From: DATJLY01 sp963773665
GTDB lineage: Bacteria; Pseudomonadota; Alphaproteobacteria; ATCC43930; CGMCC-115725
NCBI GenBank assembly: GCA_963773665.1
Contig: CAVZBZ010000013.1
Span: 558,001-622,000, forward strand
Direction: 5' to 3'
DNA: 64,000 bases
The position numbers were made by a program, and so were the translations under genes. Shown here in pieces: positions 50,788 through 59,544 of this stretch. Position 1 is the stretch's first letter; every line of letters begins with the position of its first letter. The notes under the pieces are model-generated. The model was given only the letters and a program-made list of their open reading frames with translations. It did no database searches and was not told the DNA's origin.

Positions 50788-51420
50788 CTAGCCGTGCGGC
50801 TCGAGCACGGCCTCTTCCATGTCGTCGTCGTCGCCGTCCAGCCAGCGGCGCAGCAGTTGCAGCGGCGCCTCGTGGTAGAGCTTGATGTCGTGGAACGGGT
50901 CGGTGATGATTTTCGTCGCCCACACGAGGCCCGTCTGCATGTCGCGGACGAAGAACAGCTGGATAGTGCGGAAGATCAGGCCCGCGAAGCCGACGAACAG
51001 CCAGACCTGCCCGACCTGGCGGACGAACCCCGCGAAATTGGCGCTGGCGTGCGGCCGCAGCAGGCCGAAGAGCGTCGGCTCGAAATAAAGGACGAGCGGC
51101 GACAGCGCCCAGATCGACAGCAGCACCGCCTTGCGCCGCAAATTGTAGCCGACCTTGATCTCTTCCTTATATTCGTGGGTCGCGTGATTGACCGTGTCGT
51201 AGCCCTTGGGCTCGAAGAAGAAGTGGCCGATCTGGCGGCTCGTCATCGCGACGATCCAGGCGATGAGCGCCGCCGTCGCCGGATCCCAGAACAACACGGC
51301 ATAAGCGGCGAGAAAGCTGGTCGCGCTCAAGAGATGAAGGGACTGGTTCACGAGGCTGTGGTGGTAATAGCGATGGTCATCCCAACGCTGGACCTTCAGC
51401 ACTTGCATAAATTCACTCAT
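50788..51420 (-). CDS. Mpo1-like (DUF962-like) polytopic membrane protein
   Basis: A 210-residue protein with about four hydrophobic segments (near residues 28-60, 98-115, 133-152). Conserved-looking His clusters RYYHHSLVNQSLHLLS and RQIGHFFFEP resemble the H..N...H and GH..E pattern of DUF962/Mpo1 proteins, some of which are Fe-dependent dioxygenases of 2-hydroxy fatty acids. It ends in a strongly acidic tail (DGDDDDMEE). The ATG overlaps the methyltransferase stop (ATGA). The family assignment is by eye. Confidence 0.7.
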   Translation of the reverse strand: MSEFMQVLKVQRWDDHRYYHHSLVNQSLHLLSATSFLAAYAVLFWDPATAALIAWIVAMTSRQIGHFFFEPKGYDTVNHATHEYKEEIKVGYNLRRKAVLLSIWALSPLVLYFEPTLFGLLRPHASANFAGFVRQVGQVWLFVGFAGLIFRTIQLFFVRDMQTGLVWATKIITDPFHDIKLYHEAPLQLLRRWLDGDDDDMEEAVLEPHG

Positions 51421-52082
51421 AGGATTTCTCGCTTTTTTGGAGGTTCCGGTTTCTCGAACCGGACGAGGGAAAAATGACCGAGCGGCGGGATGGCGCGGCG
51501 CTCGACGAGCCGCACGTCATCGCGCCGTTCGGTCCAGTGTGCAAAGCGCTCCCACGGAAATTCGGTCCGCCAGCCGAGGCGGCGGACGACAGGCTGAAGC
51601 AGGCGCTCGATCACCTTGCGCACGCCGCCTTCCGCGCCGATCCGGCTGAGGATGACGATCTCGCCGCCTGGCCGCACCGTACGCGCGAGCTCGTCGAGCA
51701 CGGCTTCCGGGTTGGGCACGGTCGAGACCACGTAATGCGCCACGACCACGTCGAACGAGGCATCCGGGAACGACAGACGCTCCGCGTCCATCACTTCGAG
51801 CCGCTCGACGTTGCTGAGACCCTGCTCCTCGACCCGCGCTCTCGCCTTCTTCAGCATCGCCTCGGAAAGATCGATGCCGACGATGCGGTTATGAGGCGAG
51901 TAGCCGGGAAGCGAGATGCCGGTGCCGACTCCGACTTCGAGGATCCGGCCGCCGACCTGCTCGGCCGCCGCGATCGCCGCGCGCCGCCCGGGCGCGAAGA
52001 TCGCGCCGAATACGAGATCGTAGAACGGAGCCCAGCGCGTATAAGCGTTTCTGACCGTGATGGTATCGAGCTCTGCCGTCAT
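51417..52082 (-). CDS. pmtA: class I SAM methyltransferase, PmtA-like (phosphatidylethanolamine N-methyltransferase)
   Basis: A 221-residue methyltransferase. The start YTRWAPFYDLVFGAIFAPGR and motif I ILEVGVGTGISLPGY, followed by GIDLSEAMLKKAR and VVVAHYVVSTVPNP, match the Rhodobacter-type PmtA that makes phosphatidylcholine from phosphatidylethanolamine. ATG at 52082 fits the family; upstream in-frame sequence does not. Together with psd it would give PE then PC. Ubiquinone/menaquinone methyltransferases share the motifs and cannot be fully excluded. Confidence 0.82.
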   Translation of the reverse strand: MTAELDTITVRNAYTRWAPFYDLVFGAIFAPGRRAAIAAAEQVGGRILEVGVGTGISLPGYSPHNRIVGIDLSEAMLKKARARVEEQGLSNVERLEVMDAERLSFPDASFDVVVAHYVVSTVPNPEAVLDELARTVRPGGEIVILSRIGAEGGVRKVIERLLQPVVRRLGWRTEFPWERFAHWTERRDDVRLVERRAIPPLGHFSLVRFEKPEPPKKREIL

Positions 52083-52363
52083 GCCCCGTGCCGCTTGCCG
52101 CCTGTCCCGAGTGTGGCGCCCACGTTTCTCTTGTTGGGGCGAGAAGCTAGTCGCGGACCGTTGCAGTTGTGTGAAACGGGCGCCGGACGAGGCGCGCGCA
52201 TGAGATTTCATCGAAGCTTGCCGATCGAAGCGGCAATGCGGATCGTTGCGGCGGCGTTACGCCGCGAGTCGCCCCGCAACTCGTACGGCGGCTCGGGCCG
52301 GCTCGCGCGCGCGCGGGAAGTGGAATAGCATTGCGCCGGGAGCCGAATTTGGGCGAAGGAACA

Positions 52364-52939
52364 ATGACGAAGCAGACGATGCGTGTTCTTGCCGCGGTTG
52401 TTGCGTCCGCTTTCGCTTCGAGTACCGCTGGCGCAGCAGAGGTACGGCATTTCACGCTGACCTCGCCTGCCTTCAAGGACGATGCGATGCTGGCGCTGAA
52501 ATATGCCGGCGGCGCCCAGTGCGGCGGCGGCGGGCGGGGCGGCGATGTCTCGCCGCCGCTCGCGTGGTCGAGCCCGCCCGCGGGTGCCAAGAGCTTCGCC
52601 GTGCTGATGATCGATCCCGATGGCCGGCGCGGCATCGGCTCGGTGCATTGGGTGGCTTACGGCATTCCCGCCACGCGAACCGGATTGAAGGAAGGCGAGG
52701 GCGGGGCGCCGTCGCAGGCGATCACCGAAGGCAGGAACTCGCGCGGCTCGATGAGATATCTGGGTCCCTGCGGCCGGCTCACCGATGCGCCGCACCACTA
52801 TGTGATCGACGTGCTCGCGCTCGATCTCGCGCCGGGTGCCCTGCAGCCGGGCCTCGACCGGGAACAGTTTTTGAAGGCGGTTGACGGCCACAGCCTCGGC
52901 CCGGCCAGCCTGGTCGTGCGCTTCCGCCGCAGCGAATAG
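52364..52939 (+). CDS. YbhB/YbcL family (PEBP-like) secreted protein
   Basis: A 191-residue phosphatidylethanolamine-binding-protein fold. Signal peptide to about residue 26 (SSTAGAAE), then GGDVSPPLAWSSPPAGAKSFAVLMIDPD and HWVAYGIP, the two ligand-pocket blocks, and APHHYVIDVLALD. GAAGGA precedes the ATG by 4 bases. It is next to the phospholipid genes, separated by a 281-base divergent gap with no clear feature apart from a small GCGGCG-TTA-CGCCGC hairpin at 52251-52265. Confidence 0.9.
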   Translation: MTKQTMRVLAAVVASAFASSTAGAAEVRHFTLTSPAFKDDAMLALKYAGGAQCGGGGRGGDVSPPLAWSSPPAGAKSFAVLMIDPDGRRGIGSVHWVAYGIPATRTGLKEGEGGAPSQAITEGRNSRGSMRYLGPCGRLTDAPHHYVIDVLALDLAPGALQPGLDREQFLKAVDGHSLGPASLVVRFRRSE

Positions 52940-52948
52940 ATCCGCGGG

Positions 52949-54133
52949 TCAGACCGTCTCGGCCAGCGGCACGCGGACGATCGCGTGGCGTTGCAGGATC
53001 GGCAGCACCTCGGTGCCGAACCGGCGGATCTGGTTGAGGAACATGTCCTGCGGCACGGCGCCCCGGTTCATGCTGACCAGGATCGTGCCGGCGCCGATCT
53101 GCTCGGCCTCGGCGATGATCCGGTCGGCGACGCGCTTGGGTGTGCCCCAGGGGCTCTCCTCGGCGTGCTTCACGATCTCGTCCATCGTCATGTCGCGGGC
53201 GCGGAGGCTGTCGTCGAACGCCGCCGCCCTGAGCTCGGGCCGCAGATGCTGCGCCGCGCTGTCCGAATGATAGGCGCCGACTTCGCTGAACCGGATATGG
53301 TCGAAATTATAGAGCACGTTGTGGAAATAGAGGGCGTAGGGCCCGTATTCGTCGATCGCCTGCCGCGTGCTGTCGGCGACATAGGCGTCGACGGTGATGT
53401 TGATGTGGTCGGGCGTGATCCGCCGTCCGCGCTGGGCGAGGCAGGCGGCATAGTAGCGGACGATGTCCTCGCGCGCCGGGCCGGAGGAGATGCCGGGCGT
53501 GATCGGAATGTCGTTTGCCGCGGCCCATTCGATCGAATCCTTGGAGCGGCTGACCGGTATCCAGACCGGCGGATGCGGCTGCTGCACCGGCCGCGGCCAG
53601 ATCGCAACGTCCCTGTACGAATGAAAGCGGCCCGTGAAGGAGAAACTTTCCTTGGTCCAGGCCTGGCGCATGATCTCGTAGCATTCGTCGAAGCGCGCGC
53701 GCGATTCGTCGAGCGGCACGTTGAACACTCGGTATTCGCGCGGCGCGCCACGCGCGACGCCGCAGATGATCCTTCCGTCCGAGAGGCAATCGAGCATCGC
53801 GATCTCCTCGGCGAGCCGCAGCGGCTCATGGATCGGCAGGAGATTGCCGTACATCAGCAGCTTGAGCCGGCTGGTCCGCTGCGCCGCAGACGCCGCGATC
53901 AGGTTGGGCGAGTTCATCAAGCCATAGGGCGTGACATGATGCTCGTTGAACGCCACGCCGTCATATCCCAGACGCTCCAGTTCGACCCAGGCATCGAGAT
54001 GCTCGGCGTATGTCTTCACGGCGACCTTCGGGTCGAAATACTTCTTCTCCATCGGGTAGGGCAGGTGTCCATCGACCCGCAGATGGTCGAGATGTTCGGC
54101 GTAGGCGACAAGATCGAAGACGAATACCTTCAT
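52949..54133 (-). CDS. LLM class flavin-dependent oxidoreductase, LLM-4
   Basis: A 394-residue luciferase-family protein of the LLM-1/LLM-3 type: KVFVFDLVAYAEHLD, AFNEHHVTPYG, CGVARGAPREYRVF, WPRPVQQPHPPVW, and the end RFGTEVLPIL. ATG at 54133 gives the same N terminus as its paralogues. It diverges from an ABC binding-protein gene; a 133-base gap holds both promoters. Confidence 0.9.
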   Translation of the reverse strand: MKVFVFDLVAYAEHLDHLRVDGHLPYPMEKKYFDPKVAVKTYAEHLDAWVELERLGYDGVAFNEHHVTPYGLMNSPNLIAASAAQRTSRLKLLMYGNLLPIHEPLRLAEEIAMLDCLSDGRIICGVARGAPREYRVFNVPLDESRARFDECYEIMRQAWTKESFSFTGRFHSYRDVAIWPRPVQQPHPPVWIPVSRSKDSIEWAAANDIPITPGISSGPAREDIVRYYAACLAQRGRRITPDHINITVDAYVADSTRQAIDEYGPYALYFHNVLYNFDHIRFSEVGAYHSDSAAQHLRPELRAAAFDDSLRARDMTMDEIVKHAEESPWGTPKRVADRIIAEAEQIGAGTILVSMNRGAVPQDMFLNQIRRFGTEVLPILQRHAIVRVPLAETV

Positions 54134-54266
54134 GGCCCTTCCTCGCACATGTGCCGTGGCGCGCCGCCGGATTGGCGCACGGATGGGGTGGAGTTTCAAG
54201 CATGGCTGCCGCGGTGACGCGTGGTAGTGTTCGCGCGCGCCGCATCCGGGCGCACGGGGAATTACC

Positions 54267-55268
54267 ATGATGAAATTCGGACCGGCGATCCTCGTCGTCG
54301 TCCTTGGCGCCCTCGCGTCGCCGCCCGCCTCGGCCGAGGCGATCACGATCGGCGTGACGAAGAACACCGTCTCGCCCGTGATCATGGTGGCGCAGGAAAA
54401 GGGCTATTTCGCCGCCGAGGGCTTGCAGAGCGAGCTCAAGATGATGGTCGCGGGCGCGGAGGAAGTCGCCGTCGCCGTGGCCTCGGGCGCGCTCGATTTC
54501 GGCGGCGCGGGAACCTCGGGCGGCCTTTTCAATCTCGCCAGCCAAGTGCGGATCGTCGCCGGCGGCATCCACGAATCGGCCGGTTTCCAGGGCCTTGCCA
54601 TGGTCGTCTCGAACCGCGCCTGGGACGGCGGGATAAAGTCCTTCCGCGACCTCGCTCATATCCAAACCTTTGCCGTGACGCAGGTCGGCGGGCCGACGCA
54701 TTACGCCCTCGTCCTCGCCGCGGCGAAATATGGCTTCGATCTTTCCGGCATCCGTCTCGTGCCGCTGCAATCGGCACCCAATGAAATGGCGGCGCTCATT
54801 GGCGGGCAGGTCGATGCCACCGCGCCGCCGACCTCGTCGGCGGCCAACGCGATCCAGAAGGGCAGCGTGAAGCTCTTGGGATATGTCGGCGACGAGACGC
54901 CGTTCCAGTTCGGCGCGGTGTTCGCGTCATCCCGGATGGCCAACGAGCGGCGCGACACAGTCGAGCGCTTCCTGCGCGCCTATAAGAAAGCGGCGCGCGT
55001 CTATCACGACGCCTTTACCGGCCCGGACGGCGCGCGCCGCGACGGGAACGATGCGCCCGAGATCCTGGCGCTCCTCGCCAAGGTTGTGGGCGCCAGCGTC
55101 GCGGATGTGAAGCTCGGCATCCCCTACATGGATCCGGAAGCCCGGCTCGACGTGAAGGACGTCCTGCGGCAGATCGACTGGTTCAGGGCGCAAGGCATGG
55201 TGAAGCCGGGGGTCAACGCAAGCGCGGTCATCGACACGCGCTATGTGGTGCCGCTGCCGGAACGCTGA
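54267..55268 (+). CDS. ABC transporter substrate-binding protein (NMT1/TauA-like), orphan
   Basis: A 333-residue secreted binding protein: signal peptide to about residue 23 (PPASAEA), then IGVTKNTVSPVIMVAQEKGYFAAEGL and the GALDFGGAGTSGGLFNLA ligand region. No permease or ATPase is adjacent. It is convergent with the MFS gene (10 bases). It pairs divergently with LLM-4, as the orphan binding protein at 39783 sits with the amidohydrolase. Confidence 0.9.
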   Translation: MMKFGPAILVVVLGALASPPASAEAITIGVTKNTVSPVIMVAQEKGYFAAEGLQSELKMMVAGAEEVAVAVASGALDFGGAGTSGGLFNLASQVRIVAGGIHESAGFQGLAMVVSNRAWDGGIKSFRDLAHIQTFAVTQVGGPTHYALVLAAAKYGFDLSGIRLVPLQSAPNEMAALIGGQVDATAPPTSSAANAIQKGSVKLLGYVGDETPFQFGAVFASSRMANERRDTVERFLRAYKKAARVYHDAFTGPDGARRDGNDAPEILALLAKVVGASVADVKLGIPYMDPEARLDVKDVLRQIDWFRAQGMVKPGVNASAVIDTRYVVPLPER

Positions 55269-55278
55269 GTCGCAAACC

Positions 55279-56664
55279 TCACGACTTCGCGGCGATCGCG
55301 TGGCGCGGCGGCGCAAGCCAGTCGGCGTCGATCTTCGCTGCCGGATCGACCGCTTGGCGGGCGCGGTCATAGGGTTTTCGCCCGAACCACGCACAGGCAA
55401 GCCCGACCGCGATCACCGGGAGCGAAACGAGGCCAAGCGCGTAGCGCAGGCCGTCGCTGCCGTGGAAGAAAAAATCGGTCGAGATGCCGAACATCAGCGG
55501 CCCCACTCCATAGGAGAACATCGAGCTGCACACCGCCCAGGCCGCTATCGAGCGCGCGCGCAAATGCGGCGGGAACATCTCCTGCATCACGTTGCCGTAC
55601 TGCATGAAGCCGATGCCGTCGGCGAAGGTGAAGACGAACACCCAAACAAGCGACAGGTTTGGGTTGTTCGAGAAGAAAATGCCCAAGGCGCAGACGATCC
55701 AGGTACAGAACATGATGATGAGGGTCGGCAGCTTCCCGCCGCGCACGCCGCGTCGCGTCATCCAGTCGGCGATGTATCCGCCCGCGACAGCGCCGGTGAC
55801 GCCGGCGATCGTCGTGACCCAGCCCACGTGAATCCCCGTGGTGATGGGCGGCATCTTGAACACGCGGATGAAATAGGTGGGCAGCCACGCGAACCAGCCG
55901 ATCGCCAGAATGCCGAGACAGACATAGCCGCCGATGACGAGACAGAACGGCAGCCAGATCCGCCTGAGATGGGCGAGGAACGTCACCTCGCCCACGGCCT
56001 CCTGCCGGTGGCTGAGGCGCGGCGGCTCGCGCACCGTGCCGATCAGGAGGGCCAGAACGAGGGTGGTGAATCCGACCGCGATGAAGGCGGCGTGCCAGAG
56101 CGAGGTCTGGCCGACGGCCGGCAGGGTCACGGTATCGACGCCGCGGAACGCGGCCAGGACCGCGCCGCCGATCAGATAGGAAAGCCCGATGCCGCCGAAG
56201 CCGCCGATACCGAAGACGCCGACCGCGGCGCCGCGCCGCGCCTTCGGGAAATAATCCGAGATCAGCGCGAATGCCGCCGGCATCAGGGCCGCCTCGCCGA
56301 TACCGAGGCCCATGCGCGTGAACAGAAGCTGGGTGAAAGTGGTGGTGAAGCCGGACGCTATGGTGCTGCAGCCCCAGAGGGCGACACCGAACATGAGAAC
56401 GTTGCGCCGGCTGTGGCGGTCGGCATACCAGGCGAAGGGAATCGCCATCAGCCCGTTCAGGACCGAGAACGAGTAGCCGTTCAGGATGCCGATCTCGGAA
56501 TCGTTGATGGCGAGATCGCGCCGCACCGGCGCCACCAGCAGCGTCAGGATGTTGCGATCGACGAAATACATGAAATAACAGAGCAGCAGGAAGAAGAGCG
56601 CGTAGTACGCGGTCGCTGCCGATGGATATCGCCCGTTGTCGTCGCCGATCGTGCGGTCGCTCAT
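55279..56664 (-). CDS. MFS transporter (spinster-like)
   Basis: A 461-residue 12-helix carrier. CYFMYFVDRNILTLLVAPV in helix 1, ADRHSRRNVLMFG after helix 2 and GEAALMPAAFALISDYFPKARRG in helices 4-5 place it near the Spns/spinster-like MFS proteins. ATG at 56664 follows GGGGGGAACA. Together with the dioxygenase and GMC genes it forms an operon of three read leftward. Confidence 0.88.
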   Translation of the reverse strand: MSDRTIGDDNGRYPSAATAYYALFFLLLCYFMYFVDRNILTLLVAPVRRDLAINDSEIGILNGYSFSVLNGLMAIPFAWYADRHSRRNVLMFGVALWGCSTIASGFTTTFTQLLFTRMGLGIGEAALMPAAFALISDYFPKARRGAAVGVFGIGGFGGIGLSYLIGGAVLAAFRGVDTVTLPAVGQTSLWHAAFIAVGFTTLVLALLIGTVREPPRLSHRQEAVGEVTFLAHLRRIWLPFCLVIGGYVCLGILAIGWFAWLPTYFIRVFKMPPITTGIHVGWVTTIAGVTGAVAGGYIADWMTRRGVRGGKLPTLIIMFCTWIVCALGIFFSNNPNLSLVWVFVFTFADGIGFMQYGNVMQEMFPPHLRARSIAAWAVCSSMFSYGVGPLMFGISTDFFFHGSDGLRYALGLVSLPVIAVGLACAWFGRKPYDRARQAVDPAAKIDADWLAPPRHAIAAKS

Positions 56665-56687
56665 TGTTCCCCCCTGATGCGCGCTCC

Positions 56688-57809
56688 CTAAAGAGTCTTC
56701 ATCCGGTCGAGGGCGGTCCGTTGTGCCACGCCGGGACGGCCGGTGCGATAGGATTGCTCCAGCAGCGCGCGCACATAGGGGCCGGCTTCGACCGGTTCGT
56801 ATTTCGGCGGATTGCCCGGGCCTTGGCAGGTCGGCAGGCATTCGATCCGCGCCTTCGGATGCGGATTGAAGAAAAGCGGGAGAGAAATGCGTGCCTTGCC
56901 GCTCGCGCTGAAATTCGAGGCGCGATGCAGGCTCGAACGGTAGAGGCCGTTGGTCCAGCGCGAGAACAGATCGCCGAGGTTGACGACAAAGGCGCCGGAC
57001 AGCGGCGGCACGTCGATCCATTCATCGGCCGCATCGCGGATTTCGAGCCCGCCGAGCGCGTCCTGCGACAGAAGCGTGAAGCTGCCGTAGTCGGTGTGCG
57101 GCGAGATGCCCCACTGCGTGCGGCCGACCGCATCGGGATCGAGCGGCGGATAATAGTTGTAGGTGAGCGAGGTGTTGGGATAGCGGTGCGCCTCGTCGAG
57201 ATAGTCCTCGGGCAGCTCGAGGCTCAAGGCGAGCGCGCGGCAAAGGCGCTGCCCGATCGCAACGCGCTTCATGATATGCGCGGTTATGAATTCCCGAAAT
57301 CCCGGCATGTGGGCGGGATCGGGCCAGTTGCCGCGGCCGACCGCGGGGTTCTCGCCGACGGCTTCGCCCGGCAGATGGTCGCGCGGCAGAACGAAGGTTT
57401 CCTTCTGGTCGGCGTCCTTGTCGGGATTGGCGTCGGGGTTCATGCCGCCGACCGGCATCCAGCCCTGGCGGGTGGGATGCGTGCTCTTGTCGAGCGCCGA
57501 TTTCTCGGCGCGCGGCAACTGAAAGAATTTGAGGCCCCACGCGTGCGCGGTATCGAACTCGCCCTGCGCGATGCCGTGATTGACGAGATAGAAAAAGCCG
57601 GTGTTGAGGCAGGTCGCGCGCAGCGCGCGCGCCACCGATTCGCGCTCCGCCAATCCCGCGCCGTCCGTGTAGGCGCCGAAATCGATGATGGGGATCGCTT
57701 GCGTCGACCGGCGCCGCGCCTTCACCGCCGCGCGCCGCGCGCGATTGTCGAAATCGGCGTAGAGCGCAACGCCATCGTCCTTGATCGTCTCCACCATCGG
57801 AGTCTCCAT
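56688..57809 (-). CDS. isopenicillin N synthase family 2-oxoglutarate/Fe(II) dioxygenase
   Basis: A 373-residue DIOX_N plus 2OG-FeII_Oxy protein. IPIIDFGAY begins the N-terminal domain (about residue 39); the iron triad is HTD (ISPHTDYGSFTLL) and the His in SSLHRAS; the 2OG-binding Arg-x-Ser is in KARISLPLFF. Relatives include gibberellin-type oxidases, IPNS and ethylene-forming enzyme; the substrate here is unknown. Its ATG overlaps the GMC stop by one base (TGATG). Confidence 0.92.
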   Translation of the reverse strand: METPMVETIKDDGVALYADFDNRARRAAVKARRRSTQAIPIIDFGAYTDGAGLAERESVARALRATCLNTGFFYLVNHGIAQGEFDTAHAWGLKFFQLPRAEKSALDKSTHPTRQGWMPVGGMNPDANPDKDADQKETFVLPRDHLPGEAVGENPAVGRGNWPDPAHMPGFREFITAHIMKRVAIGQRLCRALALSLELPEDYLDEAHRYPNTSLTYNYYPPLDPDAVGRTQWGISPHTDYGSFTLLSQDALGGLEIRDAADEWIDVPPLSGAFVVNLGDLFSRWTNGLYRSSLHRASNFSASGKARISLPLFFNPHPKARIECLPTCQGPGNPPKYEPVEAGPYVRALLEQSYRTGRPGVAQRTALDRMKTL

Positions 57810-59500
57810 CAGGATTCGAGGATCTTATCCGACATCTTCTCCGCGATCATGAGCGTCGTCAAATTGGTGTTGCAGCGCGGCAGGTTGGGCATGATCGACG
57901 CATCGACGACGCGCACGCCGGCGATGCCCTTGACCGTGCCGTCGGCAAGCGTCACCGCCTTGGGATCGTCCGCGCTTCCCATGCGACAGGTGCACGAGAG
58001 GTGTTTGATGCCCATCGCGGTCGAGCGCACATATTCCTCGAGGATGCCGTCATCGCCGAGCATGAGCGGCAGATCCGGCGCCTCGCTGATCTTGTTCCGG
58101 ATGATCGCGTCGCGCAGCGCCGCCGGGCCGTCGAGCAGCATGCCCGCCGCGCCCATCGTCACGTAGTTCTTGAAATTGACCGCGCTCGCCTCGCGCGCGC
58201 GCTGCGACAGCCGCCCGCCGAAGGGCGAGCGCGTGACCTGCTTCACCGGGGCCGCGTCGAACAGCGAAGCGTTGAAGCGCAAGCCAGACATCAGCCGCCG
58301 CAGATCGCGCTGATCGTCGAAATAATTGAGCTCGACCTTGGGCTCGGCCCGCCAATCGGTGCTTTGCAGGCTGATGCGGCCGGCGGAGTAGGCCTTGTTG
58401 ACCCACGTCATCGCCGTGCCGAGGCGGCGTCCGACGCCGTGCCAGCCGCCGCGGCAGAACACCGCCGTGAACATGTCGCTCGGCGGGCAGTCCTGATGGT
58501 TCGAGGAATAGCGGAACGAGATCTGGAGCGGGCGGCTTGCCATGTCGACGCGGGCATCGCTCGTCACATAGGCAAGGATGCCGACGCCGGGATGATCGCG
58601 CAGATTCTCGCCGACGCCGGGCAGGTCGTGGAGCACCTCGATGCCGAGCGCGGCGAGCTGCGGCGCAGGGCCGATGCCGGTGCGCATCAGCATGGCCGGC
58701 GAGTGGACCGCGCCGGCCGCGAGGATCACCTCTTTCGCCGCGTGAGTCTCGATGCCGTGCGGCGTCTCCACCCGCACGCCGGTGATCCTGCGTCCGTCGC
58801 AGGTCAGCGCCTGGACCTGGCTGCGCGCGAGGATGCGCAGATTGGGCCGCCGCCGCACCTCGGCGGTGAGATAAGCCATGGCGGCAGAGACGCGCCGGCC
58901 ACCGCGATTGTTCTGCGTCGCCGCGAAGTAGCCGTCGACGAAGGCGCCGTTCTGATCGTCGAGAAAGCCGAGCCGCTTGCCCTCGAGCGCTTGCGCGATG
59001 GCGCGGGAATAGCCGCACCATTCGTCGCGCTTCATGCGCTGCACCGGCAGCGGGCCGCCTTTGCCGTGCAGCGTGCTGCCGCCGAATTCGCTGTCGTCTT
59101 CGAGCTTGCGGAAATAGGGCAGCACGCCGCGCCAGCCCCAGCCCTCGGCGCCAAGCTCCTCCCACTCGTCGTAATCCTCGGGCGCGCCGCGATTGGCGGC
59201 CTGGTAGTTGATGCTCGATCCGCCGCCCATGACCTTGCCCTGGTCGTAGAGCACCGGCGTCGGCGGCCGCGGATAGTTGCGCCGAAGCGACTGCGTGTAG
59301 GCGACAAGCTTCATCCATTTGTAGGCCGGATTGAGCGCCGCCTTGGGAAACATCTCGAGGATGTCGGCCGGGACCTGGTCGGGCGGCGTGTCGGGACCCG
59401 CCTCGATCAGCAGAACCCGGTTGGCCGCACGCGCGGAAAGCCGGTTGGCGAGCACGCTGCCGGCGGAGCCGCCGCCGACGATGATATAGTCGAAGCTCAT
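57809..59500 (-). CDS. GMC family FAD-dependent oxidoreductase (choline/alcohol dehydrogenase-like)
   Basis: A 563-residue GMC enzyme. FAD site DYIIVGGGSAGSVLANRLS at the N terminus, GMC signature 1 KVMGGGSSINYQAANRG, signature 2 ILAAGAVHSPAMLMRTGIGPA, and C-terminal catalytic residues in IKHLSCTCRMG and CNTNLTTLMIAEK. It oxidises primary alcohols in relatives. First gene of the operon GMC-dioxygenase-MFS; 44 bases downstream of LLM-5 on the same strand. Confidence 0.94.
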   Translation of the reverse strand: MSFDYIIVGGGSAGSVLANRLSARAANRVLLIEAGPDTPPDQVPADILEMFPKAALNPAYKWMKLVAYTQSLRRNYPRPPTPVLYDQGKVMGGGSSINYQAANRGAPEDYDEWEELGAEGWGWRGVLPYFRKLEDDSEFGGSTLHGKGGPLPVQRMKRDEWCGYSRAIAQALEGKRLGFLDDQNGAFVDGYFAATQNNRGGRRVSAAMAYLTAEVRRRPNLRILARSQVQALTCDGRRITGVRVETPHGIETHAAKEVILAAGAVHSPAMLMRTGIGPAPQLAALGIEVLHDLPGVGENLRDHPGVGILAYVTSDARVDMASRPLQISFRYSSNHQDCPPSDMFTAVFCRGGWHGVGRRLGTAMTWVNKAYSAGRISLQSTDWRAEPKVELNYFDDQRDLRRLMSGLRFNASLFDAAPVKQVTRSPFGGRLSQRAREASAVNFKNYVTMGAAGMLLDGPAALRDAIIRNKISEAPDLPLMLGDDGILEEYVRSTAMGIKHLSCTCRMGSADDPKAVTLADGTVKGIAGVRVVDASIMPNLPRCNTNLTTLMIAEKMSDKILES

Positions 59501-59544
59501 CCTGCTGCCCCAGAGCCTGCGCGTTCGTTTCGGGCGGAATTATC

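Noticed and set aside
47216..52082. Hopanoid synthesis cluster (because of the aminotransferase and glycosyltransferase)
   Set aside because: No squalene-hopene cyclase, HpnH, HpnG or other hopanoid genes are in the window, and the aminotransferase is GSAM-like with a membrane anchor.
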